DNA of 64,000 nucleotides from positions 13,777,703-13,841,702 of the forward strand of contig NC_064037.1 in NCBI RefSeq assembly GCF_932526225.1, in the 5' to 3' direction. This document shows, in pieces, positions 1-13,700 of the stretch; position 1 is the stretch's first letter, and each line of letters starts with the position of its first letter. Origin of the DNA: Nematostella vectensis. Lineage: Eukaryota > Cnidaria > Anthozoa > Actiniaria > Edwardsiidae. Position numbers and translations under genes: made by a program. Below the pieces are notes generated by a model that saw nothing but the letters and a program-made list of their open reading frames with translations, was not told where the DNA came from and searched no databases.

Positions 1-115
1 ATGGTAGAGAAAGAGTGAGGTTAGCCTTCAGCAAAGAGAGGGTGGAATGGAAGCAAAGGAAAGTCTCTATGTGTGTCACTAGACATGGAGATCATACAGG
101 TAACAGGTGACATAC

Positions 116-3037
116 AGTACCATATGTGGTCAAGCAAACTCCATTTTTGCGTTGAATTTTCTCAAGATTTTTCAAGCGCTCTCTTTTGTTGCTTCCATGG
201 TATGGATATACACGAATGCCAGGTGCCCTGAGGTAGAGAAACGATAAACCGAGTTATAGAAGCATAAAGTTAACGATCATAATGTCTACAATACCTTGTT
301 ATTATATACAGCTAGAATGCTATGCATGCTTTTATTTCTTGATTAGCAGGCCCTTATCCCTGTGCAGCTCACTCAAAAACAACACTTTGCTAAAAAAAAA
401 ACCTCTCTCAAAACGCTGTATGAAAAATATATTATTGACCTTGTTTGCATCATTCTTGTACACACTACAGAGAGATCACTTGGTCTTCTCTCCCATTTGT
501 ATATACTGTATTTATCAGCACATAGTTAATATAATCAGCAGAAGTATCTTTTATGACCTAACAATCTGCTGCAAGATTTTCCCAGTGTAAATCATATACT
601 ATTTTACTATCACTTCAAAGTCTATAGACCTTGTGATAATTTACTTACCACTTTTTGAATTCTTTCTCCCAGTTTGTTATGAGAGATACAGGCATGACAA
701 TGAGTGCTGACTTAATAAGCTCAGAGTCGAACATACCAGCCAAGAATGCAATCACTTGAATAGTTTTACCCAGCCTGTGAAAAAAAAAGCATTTTCTAAT
801 CGTAAAACCAATAGTTTTGAACTAAAGAATTGTACAGTAGGGCTTTAAATGTTTGTTAAATTACCAAAGGACCAAATTATCATTCAAATACATTGTTTCA
901 GTGAGTATCCTTATGCAAACCAAAATTAAAGTCCATATTATACTGTACAGACACAAAGAACGTCTGCGCGGGAGACTACAGAAATGATAGATTTGGTAGA
1001 TTCACTATATTTTCATCTTGTATTTCGTAATGGATCCCATATAACATGCCTTTGTGTTAATAACTCAAATCTATAATGTTGATGCATTTTGGTCAACCTT
1101 CGAAAAAAGGGTGTGAGCTTGAAGGACCCATCTACTCATTTGTGAAGTAGATCGAGATATTGCTGAAGATTTTTTGTGCTGTTAAAAGTTTTTCTGTCAT
1201 CTTTATTTATTAACCTGGTAGTCAACTGTATTATTTAATTTCATAAACAAACCTTCAAAATTTAGCAAACATCTTATAGTTTGAGTTATTTTTGCATTTT
1301 GCGCATGCTCTGCAAGTGCAATCAAGAATCACAACATTCCAACAAGCGCGCACTGTTTTTGAAAGCTACTACAAAACAATTTTTTTTTCGTATATCATTC
1401 TCTACTTTAAATGGTGTTTACTTTATCGTGGGTGATACAATTTTCCTGCCAAAACTTGAAATTATACACTCGATTCAATCTCTGTAGAAAATTCAAATTT
1501 CAATCAAATTCAATTCCTATTTCAGAATTTAAAAGCTTATTTATCTGCTTTCTTTTGGCAAATTGCTAAAAGTGAAAGGTTATAAGAACTTTGAATAGAA
1601 AAAAAACACAGCAGAACCTGGTTCTAAAGACACTTTGCTTACACACAAGAGGGCCTTTATACATGACCTCCTCCACACATTTCTTGCTAAGCTCATGGGA
1701 TGTACATAAAGCTCTTTTATTTTTACCCCATGTCATCTCCTAAAATCCCTCCTTGATTCCTGTTGTAGAGTTTCCAAAACCAGAGCAAACCCTCCTTCTG
1801 GTAAGGATACAAGGCAGTGCTGAGCTCTCTTGCAAGCAGGAAACCATCACCAATATCATCTCTTCCATCATCGTCTTCTCCCTCTTCCTCTTCTGCTTCA
1901 TCACCTTCATTCTCCTCTTGTTTCTCATATTCTTTTATAAACTCCTGATGGGGGAAATTGTTATTAATGCCAGGATGTTATTCAGAGGCAATTATACATA
2001 GACTTCCTTTACTATTAGTTTATTTCCCATATTAATTGATACAGATTCATGTAAAGATTTTCTTAAGGCCTGTCAAGCCTAAAAACTACTGAAAAGATTT
2101 GAAGTACATTAAGCGTATTACAATCAAACCAGGTCAAGTGTGCTTCCCTAGAGCTGATTATTGAGTTCATGATTCAAAATTTACAACGCAGGGCAGCGTT
2201 AGTGGCCCATATCTTTTTAACATATTTATCAATGATTTAGAAATCAATTTATGTAATCAGCCCGCTCTGTTTAAATATGCTGACGACTCAAATATTGTTA
2301 TTCCTGTCTGGGCCAATGGCGAATGTCGCACGGACTTAGTAGATTTGTTTTTAACTTGGACAAAGGACAATGGCATGGTATGTAATTCATCTAAATGCAA
2401 AGAGCTAGTTTTCCGCAAGAAAGGGTGTAATCAGAATATCGAGTTAGTGAACAACATTCCGCAATGTACGGTATTACCGATTCTAGGGATTACCTTTCAG
2501 TCTAACGGCAAATACAGTGAACATGTGCGTTCCAAGTTAACAAAGGCAAATAAGTGTCTTTACATTTTAAGATCTTTAAGAAAGGAAGGAATTTGTCAAG
2601 AAGAACTCGATCACCTCTTTAAGTCTATTGTCCTTCCTAATTTCACTTATGGCTTGTCCGTTTTTGGTGCCTCAGACTCGGATCTCACAAACATACAGAA
2701 CTTCCTAGAGAGATGCTTTAAAAGGAAATACATTTCAAACATTGTAAACATCCGTAAACTTCTAGAGGAGGCAGATAAGAAGATTTATCGTACTCGCTTA
2801 GATCAACCTGAATATCCTCTGAGCAAAATCCTGCCTAAGAAAAAAGACCAAAAATACAACCTCAGAAAAAGAAATGTGATTTATCCTAGGGTTCACTCAG
2901 AGCGATTCAAAAATACTTTTGTCAATAGGCTTGTCTTTAAATATAGTGACATATAATTGATGTAGCGCATTTACTTATAATCGGTTTCTCCTACATTTTG
3001 TAAACTTAGACATGTTGATTTATCTAAGGCAATAAAG

Positions 3038-3081
<44 letters not shown>

Positions 3082-4795
3082 TGAGAAGTTTCCATTCTTG
3101 AATAGTTTTCATATTTTCAAAGCAAAGCATGATAATATTGATAAACTATGTAAGACTTTGTTGTCGTCATATATGTGAAGCAATAGTCATTTACTGTACC
3201 GTTATCAATTCACACAAACCTTTTTTAATCTCTAAGTTGCTTGGCTAAAAACAATATTTAAAATTTTGCCTTTTGTCGAGTTTTATACAGCATGTGATGA
3301 ACAAAAAGAGATGGTAGTCCATTTGATAGTTTGAACACTCATTTAAAGAATGGAAACTTCTCAACAAATACTCAATTGGGCACCATTAAAAATCAGAAAT
3401 GAATAAACTTTTTTTAAACAGTATAAGTGGGCTTTTCTATTAGTCATATTTGTAATTTTTTAAAGGAAGGTAGTGAGAAACCACGGTTTAATGGCCCAGA
3501 TCTATTTAGTAAGACATAATTTCACAAATTTGAATTTCATAAGTATGAATCAGACCTTTAGCTTCTCAATCCTCCTCAAGAGCTTGGCTGACTCATGTAT
3601 TTTATAGGCCTCCTGGAAGTCTGCTAAGGCTTCCTCTAGAAGCCCCTGTCTGGCTTTCTCTTTCCCAGAAAGACACAATTCATTGAATTTTGCTTTAAGT
3701 GCCTTCTCATCATCTGAAAATGTCCAATGGTCGGATAAGTTATGAGTTTGTAATGGGACACCTCCAGACATATCATATCAGCTATGGTCCAAAGATGTGG
3801 TAGCAACAAATCTTTCATGGGGGGAAGGGGTGGCCAGGGAGGAGAGGGACATGGAAGCAGGGGTGTGTCTAGAAATAAATGTGGGGTGGGGTCCAGAGTA
3901 GTAATTCACTGACCACGGATTAGTTCAATTCAAATCAGCATCCTTCGCTTTGTTAATTGATCTAGAAACTTTTTCACTCCAAATTTACACATAAAAATTA
4001 ACCATCCTCTACTACCAATGAAGATGTCAACCGGAGGTGAAATCATCTAGTCACATGAGCATTAGGGTGGGGTCCGGTCATCCCCCCCCTCCCCCATGGC
4101 TCTGAATGAATTGTTGTTAACCATTAAATCATACCTGTCAACTCTCCCGCATTAGGCGGGAGTCTCAAGATTTTGGACCCCTTCTCCCGGTCTCCCGCGT
4201 TGAGCACCAAATCTCCCGCTTTTTAGCAATTTTTATCGCTTCCGGAAAGTTATTCTATAGAAAACCATAATTTTCCCTTTTTTCTATTAAAATATTTGAA
4301 AAAATAATTCCCTTGCGTAGTGCAATTTATCTAACACCCCCGTGAGATCTATAAGTGGATTTGTTTGCGAGAGCTTTCTATAAGGAAACGCCTGCACGGT
4401 TAAACCCACCCCTCCCCCAAAAAATTAATATACCCTACCCCTACCCCCAAAAAATTCTCAAGCCTTGAGATTTTCGAAGGTTGACAGATATGTTAAATAC
4501 AACACATGGTAGAACAAAAAATCAATGCCGAAATTATAATTTCTAAATCTAATGAATAGTATTAGCACTTAATTGCTAAGAATACACAGATTTTCAAATA
4601 GCAAAGAAAGGATGGCTAAAAAGTACCGAACAACATACTTTTCTAATCGTTCCTTTTGGCTGGCGAGCCACAAAATTATTCTCTTCTATGATTACGATAC
4701 GTTAATAATAGTTTACCTGGCTTTTCGTTGATTTCAAGGTTAGAGAGCTTTTCTGCAGCTCGTGCGATCTCGCTATCAACACCGTTTTCGTCCAT
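116..4795 (-). CDS. ERCC6L: ERCC6L/PICH-like SNF2 helicase, 5' five exons (gene continues past the left edge)
   Basis: SNF2-family DNA translocase; in vertebrates PICH coats ultrafine anaphase DNA bridges. Exons (minus order) 4795-4717, 3761-3556, 1944-1727, 774-649, 227-116 give 247 residues in one open frame; every junction is GT-AG and phases match. Residues about 50-95 form the N-terminal TPR-like helical segment ([19 protein letters not shown]). An acidic linker at about 103-125 is followed by LYPYQKEG, then the Walker A region [13 protein letters not shown] (K171), then motif Ia [16 protein letters not shown] and [17 protein letters not shown]. Vertebrate proteins have GGILADDMG, so Gly replaces Ala here. 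The start is the only ATG upstream whose exon joins in phase. For exon 2 the acceptor at 3762, not the better-looking one at 3784, keeps the TPR frame. The 1.6 kb intron 2 carries an antisense LINE fragment. RAD26-like ERCC6 relatives are less likely because of the TPR head. Confidence 0.88.
2165..3080 (+). mobile_element. 5'-truncated non-LTR retrotransposon (LINE) fragment with (ATT)n tail
   Basis: An open frame from about 2183 to 2956 matches the distal half of a LINE reverse transcriptase. [18 protein letters not shown] is followed by the catalytic box KYADDSN (about 2273-2293), then thumb-like sequence with [15 protein letters not shown] and [12 protein letters not shown]. The copy starts abruptly just before the QG motif, as 5'-truncated LINE insertions do. 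It stops at 2956 and ends 3' in an AATAAAG followed by an ATT microsatellite at about 3038-3080. It lies in intron 2 of the ERCC6L-like gene, opposite to its transcription. CR1/Rex/L2-like clades are candidates; I cannot choose between them. It lacks the N-terminal half and is surely not autonomous. Confidence 0.8.
3038..3080. repeat. (ATT)n microsatellite, LINE tail
   Basis: About 14 ATT units directly follow the LINE 3' end. They were probably created with the insertion rather than independently. Confidence 0.85.
3830..4090. repeat. Probable interspersed repeat debris, GGGGTGGGGTCC-rich
   Basis: The segment begins with GGGGTGTGTCTAG and ends with GGTGGGGTCCGGTCATCCCCCC. These are the AGGGGTGTGSCTAG-type ends common to short foldback elements elsewhere in this window. 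The boundaries are uncertain and no coding sense is seen. Confidence 0.35.
4131..4493. mobile_element. MITE-like element with CATAYCTGTCAAC inverted ends
   Basis: The left end CATACCTGTCAAC and right end GTTGACAGATATG are inverted repeats. TTAA lies just outside each end (about 4124 and 4494), so a TTAA-target element is possible. The interior is rich in CTCCCGC and AATTC. There is no ORF. It lies in intron 1 of the ERCC6L-like gene. Confidence 0.5.
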
Positions 4796-5050
4796 ATTTT
4801 GAGAAAAATTAGGATAAAATTCAAAGCAACATACATCTAGCACATATCACTGTTCGAAGATGGCGCCTTATGAAACACGTGACTAGAGCTGAGGCTATCT
4901 CGGCTAAGGTTGAGCCCGCGAGCAACTAAACAAAAACAACAAAAACAAAAGAAACAGAATCTGGTTTAGAATTAGAATCAGTTGTGGCTGTGTTTTCCAA
5001 TATCTTTGCAGTCTATTTATTTGTTGGCAGTCGCTTATGTTCATTTAAAG
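4796..5050. promoter_or_regulatory. Head-to-head promoter region between ERCC6L-like (-) and SEC14L (+)
   Basis: Only about 250 bp separate the ERCC6L-like ATG (4795) from a good donor (AAAG/GTGAGT at 5050/5051) that probably ends the SEC14L 5' UTR exon. The region holds a YY1-like AAGATGGCGCC at about 4858 and an E-box CACGTG at about 4876. There is no TATA box. The 5' UTR exon of SEC14L is inference. Confidence 0.5.
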
Positions 5051-6044
5051 GTGAGTTAAGGTTTTTAATTATCAATTTAACTGAAGACAGTCGTAGGTTC
5101 ATCTAGCACGTAAATTACCATTTGATCATGTCGATGACTTTTGACTTTTGTTTTCGAAAATGTAAGTACGAAAGTGTTACGCAAGAGGCATTGTTATTTT
5201 CTCTCATTATTGGTTCAAAAATATAAAGTAACCGCTATGTTGCCGCTACCGTAAATGGATGACCAAGTTTCAATTTAAAGTGTGTATACTTTATGATCAC
5301 ACAGATTATAATTTTTTTGTAATTTATACATACTATAATCGTCCCCGTCCCAACCGAGAATCTCTTTTATTTTTTTTTCTGCTGTATAAGCTCCTCAAGT
5401 TATACATATGGGTTTGCTATCCTTGTGTGATTTTGATTATATAATTTATGGATATGTGCGATGCAAAAGGGGAACATCTGCCCACAGAAATTACGTATAA
5501 CTTACTTGCTAGAAGTTTTCGATGGCAGATACATTCATTATTTATTTTCGAGAGATCGATATAGTTAAACCACAGTTAAACGAAGCATCGAAAGATTTAG
5601 GATGATATTATTGCTACAGTGAATCAAATGCTTGCCTTTCAGTTGCTCAAAAGAAAAAATATACCATTGGGGTTCAGAGCACTTTTGAACGAGAATCTGT
5701 CCCTAGGGGGTGGGGGTTTTAACTCTAAGACGTCCCAAACCCCCAGGGGGGGGGGGGGGGTGGGGTCACAAATGTACTTTGCAAAAGTCATGTCAGTTTC
5801 TGGTTTGAGACTCTTTCTCTTCTGTAGCAAGCAATTCCATGTATCACTAGTGCATAAAGGATTTTTATCTAAATGACACACATTTCTTCCAAATTATTAT
5901 ATATTCTTCTTGGCAATTATAGAATGTGGTAATTTTTACGAATTTCACACCTAGCTGCAGGATTGTTAATTATTATCTAATGGCATAGATAGGCCTATTA
6001 TTAAATAGAAAAAGTGTATTTATTGGCAGAGTCCCACTGGTGCT
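5051..6044. other. SEC14L 5' intron (inferred); no gene seen
   Basis: About 1 kb between the putative 5' UTR donor and the SEC14L start exon. It contains a run of about 14 G at 5748-5761. The short reading frames here have no recognisable product. Confidence 0.4.
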
Positions 6045-7625
6045 ATGAGTGGTTACCTTGGTGACCTGAGCAGCTTCCAGCAAGAAACTCTAGAACAGGT
6101 ATGTCCTATTTTTAATATTATTCCCCAGGGGGGTTGGGGGGGGGGGGGGGGGAGTCCATAAAATGGAGTTAATGTTAGGTGTGGTCACTCACAGTTCTTA
6201 CCTCTAAGAGATAGCTCGTTTGGGTGCTATCAACTAGCAATTTCCAGTTTCCAGAATTTCATAGTGAATCTTTAAACACCCCCTAAGTTCAAATTTTTTT
6301 TTTGGGGGGGGGACTGCAAAGTTCTATCCTTGGTATTTGATGGATATGGAATTGTGGGTTCTGTTTGTCATTCTTAGTGACATATTTCATTATTTTTCTT
6401 ATCTACTGCAGTTCAGTGTAAAAGTGTCTGATGTTCTTCAGAAAGAGCATGATGACTTCTTCCTTCTTAGGTGGCTCAGAGGTATAATTTAATCAATTTC
6501 TAAATTGTGATAGCTATTATCATTGAGTTCAATGTTATCTGCTTCTCAGCTCGGGACTTCAACTTGGAGAAAGCGGAATTTATGCTTAGAGAGGTAAATA
6601 TCAAATGGATTTTTTTAATTTCTCAATATAAGATGATGGATCTGTAGCAAGGTGTCATATAATAGCTCCAATATCAATGTTGAAACCAGGAGAAGTCTGA
6701 GATGACTGCTGCTCCTCATTTTTGGAATGAAATTTTTTTAAATTGAAATCTTTGCAGTAAATGTTTATGTACTGGTTGCCTCCTTTCTTCAATCTTTGAA
6801 TGATAACTGAGTAATCATGTATTACCATCCTCGATACTGAACATAAAGTTGATTTCCTTTTTCTAGAGCCTTGCTGTTAGGAAAAAGATGGGCTTGGACA
6901 ATATTTTAGATACCTATAAAGTTCCTGAGGTATGGCATCATAAAATGCTAGCTGAGTAATAATATATTTTGAATTACCTTTGAATTGAGATTTTATGTTG
7001 AATTACCTTTGAATCTTTGCAGGTTCTCCAGAAGTATTACCCTGGTGGTTATTTTGGATATGATATTGAAGGAGTCCCTGTTTTTATTGATCCACTAGGG
7101 AATATCGATTTTAAAGGTGTGTCTAGGTGTACAGCACAAGTTGTATTTTGAGGATATGATGCCTAGTGCAAATCTAGCAGGATTCCCCCCAATTTTGATG
7201 ATATTTTTGTTATTAACTCCATTTAATACTCATTTTCTTGTCTGTCCACCACTTTTTTTAAAGTTTGGAAAAGGGTGTTATAGTAGCCTTTTTAATAGAT
7301 CATATTGTAGCCAGGGTATGAGATTTTTAGAAATTGTTTAAAAATGCTTTGTAAAAAAGCTACTTGTTTCTTTTTAGGATTACTTTTATCAGTAAGGAAG
7401 GATGAAATCATTAGGTTTAAGGGATACACAGCAGAGTTGGGTTTACACTTAGGAGCTCAGCAATCCAAAAAGGTATGTAACATGTTACAGCAGCATAGGC
7501 TAAGTCTAAGAGGATCATCTCTGCCGCTTGTATTTGTATGGGTTATGTAGGTACACCATGGTGTGTTTACTTAGCTTTGCCCATGATCAGTAGCAAGTTC
7601 CCTTTGTAATGATAATTTGCAGAAG

Positions 7626-7713
<88 letters not shown>

Positions 7714-10700
7714 TTATTATTATTATAATATATTATTAAAATTATTATATTATTATTATTATTATTATTATTTTTTATTATAAGGAGTTTGTCTGTTATA
7801 TGTAGGGTGTCTGTTATATGGAGTTTGTCCATTATATGGAGTGTGTCCATTGTATGAAAGTTCCCTCTGTACTGATGACTTTATTTCTTGCAGGTAAATA
7901 AGAGGATTGCCCAGGTAGTAATGGTCATGGACATGGAAGGGCTTGGACTCAAGCATTTATGGAAGCCAGGTGGGTCATATTACAACCTAAAGAAAATTGA
8001 AGCTATGGAAGCACAGATATTCAGTTACATGTCCTATTACAGGGTCGTAGCAGAGGGTCCTACCCCAATATTTTTAATAAGAACAAGGAAATGACCAGAA
8101 GGGGGTGCATGTGCACCCCAATATTTTCTTAATCTTTATTGTACCCACTCCACACGTCGCTTGGTGGGGGCCTTGTACTTAGTATAGCAGGGACCTTATA
8201 CTTATTTTGGTGGATACCTTGTACTTAGTTTAACGGGGACCTTGTACTTAGCTTGGTAGGGGCCTTGTACTCAGTATAGCAGGGACCTTGTACTTAGCTT
8301 GGTGTGGGGGCCTTGTACTTAGTACTTAGTTTAGCAGGGACCTTATACTTATTTTGGTGGGCACCTCGTACTTAGTTTAATGGAGACCTCGTACTTAGCT
8401 TGGTGGGGGCCTTGTACTTAGTTTAGCAGGGACCTTATACTTATTTTGGTGGGCACCTCGTACTTAGTTTAACGGGGACCTTGTACTTAGCTTGGTGGAC
8501 ACCTCGTACTTAGTTTAACAGGGACCTTGTACTTAGCTTGGTGGGGGCCTTGTACTAAGTATAGCAGGGACCTTGTACTTAGCTTGTGGGGGCCTTGTAC
8601 TTAGTTTAGCGGGGACCTTGTACTTAGCTTGGTGGGGGCCTTGTACTTAGTTTAGCGGGGACATTGTACTTAGCTTGGTGGGGGGCCTTGTACTTAGTTT
8701 AGCGGGGACCTTGTACTTAGCTTGGTGGGCACCTTGTACTTAGTTTAACGGGACCTTGTACTTAGCTTGGTGGGGGCCTTGTACTTAGTTTAACAAGGAC
8801 CTCATACTTATTTTGGTGGGCACCTCGTACTTAGTTTAACAGGGACCTTGTACTTAGCTTGGTGGGGGCCTTGTACTTAGTTTAGCAGGGACCTTATACT
8901 TATTTTGATGGGCACCTCGTACTTAGTTTAACAGGGACCTTGTACATAACTTGGTGGGGGCCTTGTACTTAGTTTAACGGGGACCTTGTACTTAGCTTGG
9001 TGGTGGCCTTGTACTTAGTTTAGCAGGGACCTTATACTTATTTTGGTGGGCACCTCGTACTTAGTTTAACGGGGGCCTTGTACTTAGCTTGGTGGGCACC
9101 TCGTACTTAGTTTAACGGGGACCTTGTACTTAGCTTGGTGGGGGCCTTGTACTAAGTATAGCAGGGACCTTGTACTTAGCTTGGTGGGGGCCTTGTACTT
9201 AGTTTAGCGGGGACCTTGTACTTAGCTTGGTGGGGGCCTTGTACTTAGTTTAGCGGGGACGTTGTACTTAGCTTGGTGGGGGGCCTTGTACTTAGTTTAG
9301 CGGGGACCTTGTACTTAGCTTGGTGGGCACCTTGTACTTAGTTTAACGGAACCTTGTACTTAGCTTGGTGGGGGCCTTGTACTTAGTTTAACAAGGACCT
9401 CATACTTATTTTGGTGGGCACCTCGTACTTAGTTTAACAGGGACCTTGTACTTAGCTTGGTGGGGGCCTTGTACTTAGTTTAGCAGGGACCTTATACTTA
9501 TTTTGATGGGCACCTCGTACTTAGTTTAACAGGGACCTTGTACATAGCTTGGTGGGGGCCTTGTACTTAGTTTAACGGGGACCTTGTACTTAGCTTGGTG
9601 GTGGCCTTGTACTTAGTTTAACGGGGACCTTGAACTTAGCCTGGCAGGGGCCACGTACCTAGTTTAATGGGGGAAGAATAACTTGCCACAACTCCAGCTA
9701 GTCAACAAATCATATGATTAGCATAAAAATTGCAAATTTCAGATTGTACGTCAAGTTTTTTTCTGTATTGACTTCTTTCCTCTGGTGTTGTAGGTGTCAT
9801 GACGTTCAATAGTGTGAGTACAAAGAATAATGCTCTTTTAAGCTTCCTGCTTCAAATAAACGCCTCTTCTCGAACTCCCATTCCATCCCCCCCCCCCACA
9901 CACACACACACAATGGCGGAAAGTCCACTTCTGGTTCGCCATACACGTGCTATTTGTAGACAAATAGACAAAACTAAAAAGCATAAGCGAATTATATAAA
10001 AAAACGCATTCTAGATCACTCTATTATGTCATAAATCCATATTAATGTAAAACTTTTTTGTAGCCAAATCCGATAAGCAACATCCCGTGTAGATACTGCA
10101 ATGGTATTAATGCATCCCTTTTTATTCTTTCGAGGTGGAAAGATTTTTACCAGAAATTCACCCTCCCCAACCCCCTCCCCCGGGAAAAATAGGGTCCACT
10201 TTTTGGATTTCGCACCCCCCAAGAAAAATCCTGGGTACGGGCCTGCACCACAAAATAATCAGCCTCTGAGCTTCCGACAAAGGTTTTAACTAGAGATTCG
10301 GTTATCCATGACACCACCTCTGAACACTCACCTGAAGCCTATAAAATACCTATAAAATGCTGTCTCATTTATTTCTCTGTTTAGGTTGCCTCGTTCTATG
10401 AAGACAATTTTCCAGAGGTGATGAAATCCATATTCGTGATAAGAGGTGGGCTGTTGGTTTATCTGTTCTTATTGATTGGATCCAACAAGTGCAACTAATC
10501 TAATGCTTTCTATTTTTTCAGCTCCTAGGATTTTTCCTATTGCATATAATCTCGTCAAACCCTTTTTAAGTCCAGCTACTAGAAAAAAGGTGCAGATACT
10601 TGGAGGTAAAATCTCTACTCTCTACATTTTTTAAGAGTTCACGTCTACCTCCCATAATGTGTTCTTCACTGCAGGATAGGGTGATTTTCACTGTGATTCC

Positions 10701-13700
10701 AGTTGATTTAGTTCACTCCCTGCTTGGTGAAATATTTTGAATTGTGTTGTCTTGGAAAGCCGACATCAATTCTGATAAAATACACATTCGTCAGGAGTTG
10801 TTGGAAATGGTTCGCGGCAATGGTTTTGGTGCTGTGGAAACCTTTTGTATTCCCTATATCCGTTGAATCTGTATAGTAACACGTTGTGTGCTGTATTTCA
10901 GATAACCGAAAGGAAGTGTAAGGACATGTGGTGATCGTAGCGCGGTGTTGAATAAGACCCATTAGCTGTGTGAATGACGCTATACCCGTTGAATCTGTAT
11001 AGTAACACGTTGTGTGCTGTATTTCAGATAACTGAAAGGAAGTGTAAGGAAATGTGGTGATCGTAGCGCGGTGTTGAATAAGACCCATTCGCTGTGTGAA
11101 TGACGCTATACCCGTTGAATCTGTATAGTAACACGTTGTGTGCTGTATTTCAGATAACTGGAAGGAAGTTTTATGCCAACATATCCCTGCCGACCACCTG
11201 CCGGTCTACTATGGCGGTACATGTGTCGACGATTCCGGTGATCCTGCTTGTAGCCAGAAGGTAATTCCCTTAGAATAGGCCATAGAACTACCCCTGCCCC
11301 CCCCCCCCCCCCCCCACCACCACCACCACCGCTTTTTCAAAACCACGTAATATATGATGTGGTCATATTTTGCAAATCGAAAGAGGTCGTGAAAACAAAA
11401 ACCATGTAAACCCTGACATGATGCACTGCCTCAATTGTCAAACGATATGGGACAAAGAGGGCTTTCTCACTAAATATCCGATATGCCCGATATATAGTTT
11501 TCTTCGTGACGCCCTTTTTCAAAAGATAGAACAAGAAAATACCGATAGTTCCAAAAAAAAAACGAAATCCCCCAAAACAAAGGAAATATTTGCCAAATGA
11601 ATATTTGACTGCTGAAACATCCGGAAAGAACTACTTAGAGCCCGTAAGGGATTGATGCTTATATAAGCCTCCAGGTTTCAGGAGGATGAACGAACCTGGG
11701 ATGTTGATGTGTTAGCCATGTTGGGCTCGCGAAAGAGCGAGAAAATAACTGTCCATAAAGCGAGAGTTGATTTTACTTTTGTGGTTCAGATCTGTTACGG
11801 AGGTGATGTACCAGAGTCTTATTTCTCGACAAGCCAGACACTAGAAACAGACGCCTACCAGACAGGAATCGTGCGAAGAGGAAGCACCTTTAAGCTCAGC
11901 TACGAGATAGAAACGCCCAACAGTGTAATAAGGTCTGTAGATAACTGGCGTGCAAGGTTACACAACGATAATCGCCAACACGGAGGTGTTACTTATTAAC
12001 CATCCATGTGAAAATCGCAGAATATATAGACGCGCCCTAAAATAATTCTGCACCACGACCTCTCCCTCTAAATTTTAAATTCATTTATAATAACAGACGA
12101 ACACGATTTTGTTTTGTAGTGCCATTTTGTATAAAATTATTAGGGGAAAGATTAAGGGAATAAAAATATTATTCTATGTCTACAAAATGTCTAATGAAAA
12201 AATATATATGCCCCCCTCCCACAAGGCCTGATGTTTTTCAAACTGCCTTCTTTATTATCTTTCAGCTGGGAATTCAAATCGGAGGACCATGATATTGGGT
12301 TCGGTGTTTACTTCTCCGCAAATACAGAAGACAAATGCAAATGTAAAGATATGGTAGAGTTGGTGAGTGTGATTACTGCTACTATTCCCGGCACTTGCTG
12401 TGGATCAGGGTCGACGGAAGGGGAGGGGCAGGGGGCAGAACCCCCCCCCCCCCCCACACACACACATCTCTGAGCGGATTTATATATGAACGTTATTTAA
12501 ACCAACGGGTTTCAAGCGGTACATATGCAATCGACAACAAATTTGTTGAACAGTTTAAATCCCGTGCATAAAAACCTAGGTTATTCCTCGCGTTCTTATA
12601 AACAGCGCTTAAGGATTTGGAAACACCACCCACCCCTCCTCCCTGAAACCACTACCACCCCCCCTCCCCCCCCACGTATGGGCCTACTCCGCCGCCTCTG
12701 GATGTAAAGACATTTTCCCTTGGATGACTGTAGGTGTTATTGTAGCGTCTAGTCGGTATAGTCGCTGGAAAGGATATGTCAACTGCAAAGGTTTGTGAAT
12801 GTGTAAGGTGTAGAAAGGAGTTTCATGTTGAAATGTGTAGCGTGTAATCTGTAGTCTGTCATGTAGTATAAAAATGTGTAGCGTGTCATGTGTAGAAGTG
12901 TATCGCGTGTCATGCGTAGAAATGTGTAGCATGTCATGCGTAGAAATGTGTAGCATGTCATGCGTAGAAATGTGTAGCGTGTCATGTGTATAAATATATA
13001 GCGTGTCATGTGTAGAAATGTGTGGCGTGTCATGTGTAGAAATGTGAAGGTGCCACGTGTAGAATTGTGTAGGGTGTCACTGTAGCGTGTCATGTAGTTT
13101 GAAAATGTGTAGCATGTCATGTGTAGCGTTTCATGTGTACAAATGTATCGCGTGTTATGTCTAGAAATGTGTGGCGTGTCATGTGTAGAAATGTAAAGGT
13201 GCCACGTGTAGAATTGTGTAGTGTGTCACTGTAGCGTGTCATGTGTATAAATAAATAGCGTTTCATGCGTATATAAATGTGTAGCATGTCATGCGTAGAA
13301 ATGTGTAGCATGTCATGCGTAAAAATGTGTAGCATGTCATGTGTAGAAATGTGCAGCGTGTAATGTGTAGAAGTGTGTCGCATGTCATGTGTAGAATTGT
13401 GTAGTGTCGCGCATAAGAAATGTGTAGCGTGTGATGTATAGAAATGTGTAGAAAGCTGACATTTCTCATGCGTGTTGTCGTGTTGAAAGGTAACCGTGTT
13501 AACTAGGTGCGGTAATACAGGTCCCATCGCGTCGAGTTGACTGCCATCTCATCCCAGAACAGGACTCCATAACGTGCGAGAGACCCGGGACATGTGAGTC
13601 TCGCCATATTTTCACAAGAAATGTCATATATCCCTCCACCATTTTCTCCTCCTCCTCCTTCCCCTTCCTTCTCGTTCTTTACTTCCGGCCTTTTTCATAT

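Noticed and set aside
1-115. A sixth ERCC6L exon (CFHSTLSLLKANLTL-like frame)
   Set aside because: The apparent resemblance was to a motif already encoded by the better exon at 116-227, and no acceptor gives the right phase.
1281-1487. Small plus-strand frames in 282-1487
   Set aside because: They lie in introns of the antisense helicase gene and have no homology or start context.
5741-5762. G and C homopolymer runs (also at 6127, 11298, 12442, 40051, 47021, 49071)
   Set aside because: Striking but common mononucleotide tracts in this genome. No consistent position relative to genes was found.
7587-7850. Poly-Asn protein on the minus strand
   Set aside because: Translation of the TTA microsatellite.
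8158-9670. CRISPR-like array
   Set aside because: Units are contiguous without unique spacers, the sequence is animal nuclear DNA, and it sits in an intron.
10708-11088. 126-residue minus-strand frame
   Set aside because: Covers the 126-bp acceptor repeat, a multiple of three, which keeps a frame open by chance.
12684-13527. Minus-strand frames with HMTRYTFL-like repeats
   Set aside because: Period-24 minisatellite within SEC14L intron 13. No homology, and several frames are open at once.
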